Shown one piece after another: positions 5,751 to 7,267 of a stretch of 7,267 nucleotides of DNA (positions within the stretch are counted from its first letter, which is position 1; each line of letters begins with the position of its first letter). The translations under genes and the position numbers were made by a program. Where the stretch lies: NCBI GenBank assembly GCA_945946715.1, contig CAMEWU010000120.1, forward strand, positions 1-7,267, read 5' to 3'. The DNA is from an uncultured Clostridium sp. (GTDB lineage: Bacteria > Bacillota > Clostridia > Lachnospirales > Lachnospiraceae). The notes below the pieces were generated by a model. That model ran no database searches. It had not been told where the DNA came from and was given only the letters and a program-made list of their open reading frames with translations.

Positions 5751-6203
5751 CTACCAATTTTCTATCTGTTCTTCTGTCAGCTGATTACCATCTACACTTT
5801 CAATAACCGTTGCACCCTTTGCACTGTTACGAATATCCTCTGTGCTTCTGCCACAGCCACCACCGCCGTTGGTAACAAAGGAGCAAATAGTCTTCCCACT
5901 AAAATCATATGACTCTAAAAATGTCAAAACAGGCATTGGGCAGGTTCTACACCAGTTAGGGAATCCCAAGATGATTTTATCATATTGCTTCATATCAGAG
6001 ACCTGTGCTGACAACTCCGGTCTGGCTGATTCTGCCAATTCTATTTTTGCTTCCTCTATTACTGTCTGATAATCACTGGAATATGGCTTCTTTACCGTGA
6101 TTTCAAATAAATCTCCCCCGGTAACCTGTGCCACCTTCTCTGCAACTTTTTTCGTCGTTCCTGAATAAGAAAAATAAGCGACTAATACTTTTGTTCCTTC
6201 CAT
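5751..6203 (-). CDS. Short-chain flavodoxin
   Basis: FMN-binding electron carrier or NADPH-dependent reductase-like protein of the flavodoxin fold, 150 residues. The phosphate loop SYSGTTKK (12-19) follows the first strand KVLVAYF, the second FMN loop is GFPNWCRTCPMPVLTFLE (80-97), and the third is SFVTNGGGGCGRS (108-120). The second loop holds Cys85-x2-Cys88 where relatives generally have a Trp/Gly/Met pattern; Cys107 or nearby and Cys117 add to a cysteine-rich active face. The C-terminus (LTEEQIENW) is a few residues shorter than many relatives, which continue the last helix. The frame is open for 54 more codons upstream, but those overlap the DUF951 gene; the ATG at 6203 has GGGAGGA seven bases before it. 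The gene follows DUF951 by 29 bases, probably on one transcript. Confidence 0.92.
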   Translation of the reverse strand: MEGTKVLVAYFSYSGTTKKVAEKVAQVTGGDLFEITVKKPYSSDYQTVIEEAKIELAESARPELSAQVSDMKQYDKIILGFPNWCRTCPMPVLTFLESYDFSGKTICSFVTNGGGGCGRSTEDIRNSAKGATVIESVDGNQLTEEQIENW

Positions 6204-6210
6204 GTTAATT

Positions 6211-6217
6211 TCCTCCC
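6211..6217 (-). promoter_or_regulatory. Shine-Dalgarno deciding the flavodoxin start
   Basis: GGGAGGA lies seven bases before the ATG at 6203. It selects the start directly before the conserved first strand of the flavodoxin fold and rules out the longer version that would overlap the DUF951 gene. Confidence 0.85.
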
Positions 6218-6232
6218 GTTCTTTATACTTTT

Positions 6233-6418
6233 TCACGTTTTCAAAAAACCTCTGAAGTTTTTCTCTACATCCTTTCTCGATATCATAATCATATGCCCAC
6301 ATCCGGTACATTTCAAGCGAAAATCCATTCCTACACGAAGAATTTCCCATGCATTTGTTCCACATGGATGTGCCTTCTTTAATTTAATTATATCTCCTAA
6401 TTTATAATCATTTCCCAT
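6233..6418 (-). CDS. DUF951 family small protein
   Basis: 61-residue protein of the DUF951 family, found widely in Firmicutes and of unknown function. The family pattern is clear: LGDIIKLKKAHPCGTNAWEILRVGMDFRLKCTGCGHMIMISR (7-48). Cys19 in HPCG and Cys37/Cys40 in CTGCGH, perhaps with His17 or His42, could bind a zinc ion, and the predicted fold is small and mostly beta. Nucleic-acid binding is often suggested for such proteins but is not shown by this sequence. The ribosome-binding site is weak (GGGGAAAA, about ten bases before the ATG). It is the first gene of a probable two-gene unit with the flavodoxin. The upstream 103-base gap is very AT-rich and holds a possible promoter. Confidence 0.9.
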   Translation of the reverse strand: MGNDYKLGDIIKLKKAHPCGTNAWEILRVGMDFRLKCTGCGHMIMISRKDVEKNFRGFLKT

Positions 6419-6467
6419 AACTTATTTTCCCCATTCTCTTATGCCATATGAATATTGCAATACCTAC

Positions 6468-6498
6468 ATATTATTACTATATTCTTTTATAATAATAT
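6468..6498. repeat. AT-only inverted repeat in the DUF6483-DUF951 gap
   Basis: ATATTATTA (6468-6476) and TAATAATAT (6490-6498) form a perfect 9-bp inverted repeat with a 13-base loop, overlapping the putative -10 box. A second, perfect 10-bp palindrome TATTGCAATA lies at 6453-6462 in the presumed leader. With only A-T pairs the hairpin would be weak in RNA. It could be an operator, a weak terminator for DUF6483 or base-composition chance. Confidence 0.3.
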
Positions 6499-6518
6499 AA
6501 TTATCTATTCTCTGACAA
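6489..6518 (-). promoter_or_regulatory. Possible promoter for DUF951-flavodoxin
   Basis: TTGTCA (6513-6518, 5/6 to the -35 consensus) and TATTAT (6489-6494, 5/6 to the -10) are spaced 18 bases apart on the minus strand. The -35 box begins just after the DUF6483 stop codon. The surrounding AT-rich repeats make spurious -10 matches likely, so this is tentative. Confidence 0.4.
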
Positions 6519-6521
6519 TAT

Positions 6522-6902
6522 CTATTTACTTATGAATGCATCTGCAATACTATTTAATCCGTATTCTGATATTAAATCTTTAATTCCGGCTTCTATCTCT
6601 TCCCTATTAAAATTATGTTTTTCCAGAAAATCATCTGTCTTATCATTTAAATAGGAATAGAATATCAACCCCATTTCAAGATGTATCATACTCTTTTCAG
6701 AAAGAATCTCATATAATTGATTCTCTGCTTCATCAATTTTTCCATTATCAATTAATCTTTGCAATGCAATCAAGCGATTCTTTTCTTCCTCATCCTGTAA
6801 CAACTCAATATCTGGTGTTGCTGTGTCAATATTAAAAACCAGTTTCAATATAGTTCGCAACATTTCTTTTATCAGTCGCATGATATAATCTTCTTTTATC
6901 AT
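6522..6902 (-). CDS. DUF6483 family protein
   Basis: 126-residue cytosolic protein resembling the DUF6483 family of Clostridia, function unknown. The N-terminus MIKEDYIMRLIKEMLRTILKLVFNID (1-26) is an amphipathic helix typical of the family. It is followed by an acidic helical region (36-70, including LIDNGKIDEAENQLYEIL, reminiscent of a helical-repeat hairpin) and a C-terminal helical part. No catalytic motif, signal peptide or convincing membrane span is visible. The frame stays open upstream for 59 codons, but that stretch reads through a terminator and the initiator tRNA gene and is not coding. The start used here has GGGAGGG nine bases before it. It lies 31 bases after the tRNA terminator's T-tract. 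Confidence 0.85.
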   Translation of the reverse strand: MIKEDYIMRLIKEMLRTILKLVFNIDTATPDIELLQDEEEKNRLIALQRLIDNGKIDEAENQLYEILSEKSMIHLEMGLIFYSYLNDKTDDFLEKHNFNREEIEAGIKDLISEYGLNSIADAFISK

Positions 6903-6911
6903 GGTCAATTT

Positions 6912-6918
6912 CCCTCCC
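6912..6918 (-). promoter_or_regulatory. Shine-Dalgarno deciding the DUF6483 start
   Basis: GGGAGGG nine bases before the ATG at 6902 supports the 126-residue product and rejects the longer open frame that runs back through the tRNA-fMet gene. Confidence 0.8.
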
Positions 6919-6924
6919 AACAGA

Positions 6925-6952
6925 ATTTTACTACAAAAAAAGACGATTGCAA
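6925..6952 (-). promoter_or_regulatory. Possible DUF6483 promoter embedded in the tRNA terminator
   Basis: TTGCAA (6947-6952, 4/6) and TAAAAT (6925-6930, 5/6) on the minus strand are 16 bases apart. The -35 box covers the tip of the terminator hairpin and the spacer contains its T-tract. The predicted start near 6918 falls at the edge of the Shine-Dalgarno, which makes the leader very short and weakens the call. Confidence 0.3.
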
Positions 6953-6962
6953 GCAATCGTCT
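6934..6962 (-). terminator. Intrinsic terminator of the tRNA cluster
   Basis: On the minus strand, AGACGATTGC, a TT tip and GCAATCGTCT form a 10-bp inverted repeat (in practice 9 bp with a CTTG tetraloop), followed directly by seven T residues. It lies five bases after the 3' end of the initiator tRNA gene. Confidence 0.92.
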
Positions 6963-6967
6963 CGAAG

Positions 6968-7041
6968 TAGCGGGGACAGGATTTGAACCTATGACCTCCG
7001 GGTTATGAGCCCGGCGAGCTTCCAGACTGCTCCACCCCGCG
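6968..7041 (-). tRNA. Initiator tRNA-Met (fMet), anticodon CAT
   Basis: A 74-base gene folding into a full cloverleaf: acceptor CGCGGGG with CCCCGCT, anticodon stem CCGGG/CCCGG around CTCATAA, and a T-arm with GTTCAAAT. Initiator hallmarks are the unpaired first position (C1 opposite U72) and the three G-C pairs next to the anticodon loop (GGG/CCC). A73 is present and CCA is not encoded. It starts protein synthesis with formyl-methionine. Last gene of the cluster, followed by a terminator. Confidence 0.96.
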
Positions 7042-7048
7042 TTAAGGG

Positions 7049-7079
7049 TTGAAAGACATCTGAAATAGATGTCTTTCAA
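7049..7079 (-). other. 13-bp hairpin in the tRNA-Cys / tRNA-fMet spacer
   Basis: TTGAAAGACATCT and AGATGTCTTTCAA form a perfect 13-bp stem with a 5-base loop, filling most of the 39-base spacer. No T-tract follows on either strand, so it is not a standard terminator. In the precursor RNA it would sit one base after the 3' end of tRNA-Cys and about seven bases before tRNA-fMet. A role in processing of the tRNA precursor is inference. Confidence 0.7.
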
Positions 7080-7080
7080 G

Positions 7081-7151
7081 AGGCACGAGCCGGATTTGAA
7101 CCGGCGATAGAGGTGTTGCAGACCTTTGCCTTACCACTTGGCCATCGCGCC
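7081..7151 (-). tRNA. tRNA-Cys, anticodon GCA
   Basis: A 71-base gene with acceptor GGCGCGA pairing with TCGTGCC (one G-U), anticodon loop CTGCAAC, and a T-arm with GGTTCAAATCC. The discriminator base is U73, the main identity element of tRNA-Cys. CCA is not encoded. Middle gene of the cluster. Confidence 0.96.
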
Positions 7152-7167
7152 ATATCATATTATATGC

Positions 7168-7200
7168 ATTTAGTGGCAATTTATTCTATCGCCACTAAAT
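7168..7200 (-). other. 10-bp hairpin in the tRNA-Glu / tRNA-Cys spacer
   Basis: ATTTAGTGGC (7168-7177) and GCCACTAAAT (7191-7200) form a perfect 10-bp stem with a 13-base loop, placed five bases after the 3' end of tRNA-Glu. On the minus strand no T-tract follows (GCATATAA), so termination is not expected. It parallels the hairpin in the next spacer but has an unrelated sequence. Confidence 0.65.
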
Positions 7201-7205
7201 ACCAG

Positions 7206-7267
7206 TGACCCTAACGAGATTCGAACTCGTGTTACCGCCGTGAAAGGGCGATGTCTTAACCGCTTGA
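7206..7267 (-). tRNA. tRNA-Glu, anticodon TTC (5' end cut by window edge)
   Basis: The 3' 62 bases of a tRNA gene are present: the end of the D-arm (CAAGCGGTTAAGACA), anticodon loop CTTTCAC on stem CGCC/GGCG, a T-arm ACGAG-TTCGAAT-CTCGT and the 3' acceptor strand TAGGGTC with A73. The TTC anticodon and D-arm are typical of bacterial tRNA-Glu. CCA is not encoded. The first roughly 13 bases lie beyond the window. Confidence 0.93.

Noticed and set aside
5842..6069. Plus-strand frame opposite the flavodoxin
   Set aside because: Antisense of the Gly-rich and FMN loops, giving a proline-rich start; no family resemblance.
6204..6365. Upstream extension of the flavodoxin frame by 54 codons
   Set aside because: It overlaps the well-supported DUF951 gene in another frame and does not resemble a flavodoxin; GGGAGGA supports the start at 6203.
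6903..7079. Upstream extension of the DUF6483 open frame by 59 codons
   Set aside because: It reads through the intrinsic terminator and the tRNA-fMet gene; a good Shine-Dalgarno and the family N-terminus support the start at 6902.
6941..7200. Three inverted repeats considered as a CRISPR-like or mobile repeat array
   Set aside because: The stems differ in sequence and each is explained by its position as a terminator or tRNA spacer hairpin; there are no repeated units or spacers.

Overview
The window looks like ordinary core chromosome of a low-GC Gram-positive bacterium of the class Clostridia, most likely Lachnospiraceae. This rests on protein resemblance only: a GSI-alpha glutamine synthetase paired with an ANTAR regulator, the DapL route to lysine/DAP, an rpsF-ssb-rpsR operon, DUF951 and DUF6483 proteins, and tRNA genes without an encoded CCA end. 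Every gene I accept lies on the minus strand, so transcription runs from high to low coordinates.

In order of transcription: (1) 7267-6934 is a tRNA cluster, Glu (cut by the window edge), Cys and initiator Met. Each spacer holds a strong hairpin, and the cluster ends at an intrinsic terminator. (2) 6902-6522 encodes a DUF6483 protein. (3) 6418-5751 holds a DUF951 zinc-binding-like small protein followed by a short flavodoxin. (4) 5689-4290 holds a cation diffusion facilitator (Zn-type residues) followed 17 nt later by a cupin. (5) 4261-3071 is the rpsF-ssb-rpsR operon with a recognisable promoter, a leader hairpin and an intrinsic terminator. (6) 3082-1 holds glnA, an ANTAR regulator, dapF and the start of dapL, closely spaced and probably one transcript, with a putative glnA promoter whose -35 box lies inside the rpsR terminator stem.

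Functionally, the last block places nitrogen assimilation (glutamine synthetase and its probable RNA-binding regulator) directly ahead of two enzymes of meso-diaminopimelate/lysine synthesis. DapL makes LL-DAP by transamination from glutamate, and DapF epimerises it to meso-DAP. The ribosomal block pairs S6 and S18, which bind each other on the 30S subunit, with SSB.

I see no mobile element, CRISPR array, phage gene or defence island, and no clearly new multi-gene system. The points worth a second look are local: an ANTAR protein whose receiver domain has lost its phospho-acceptor, a flavodoxin with a CxxC in its FMN loop, an SSB with a residue added after the terminal Phe, hairpins in both tRNA spacers, and two putative promoters embedded in upstream terminators.
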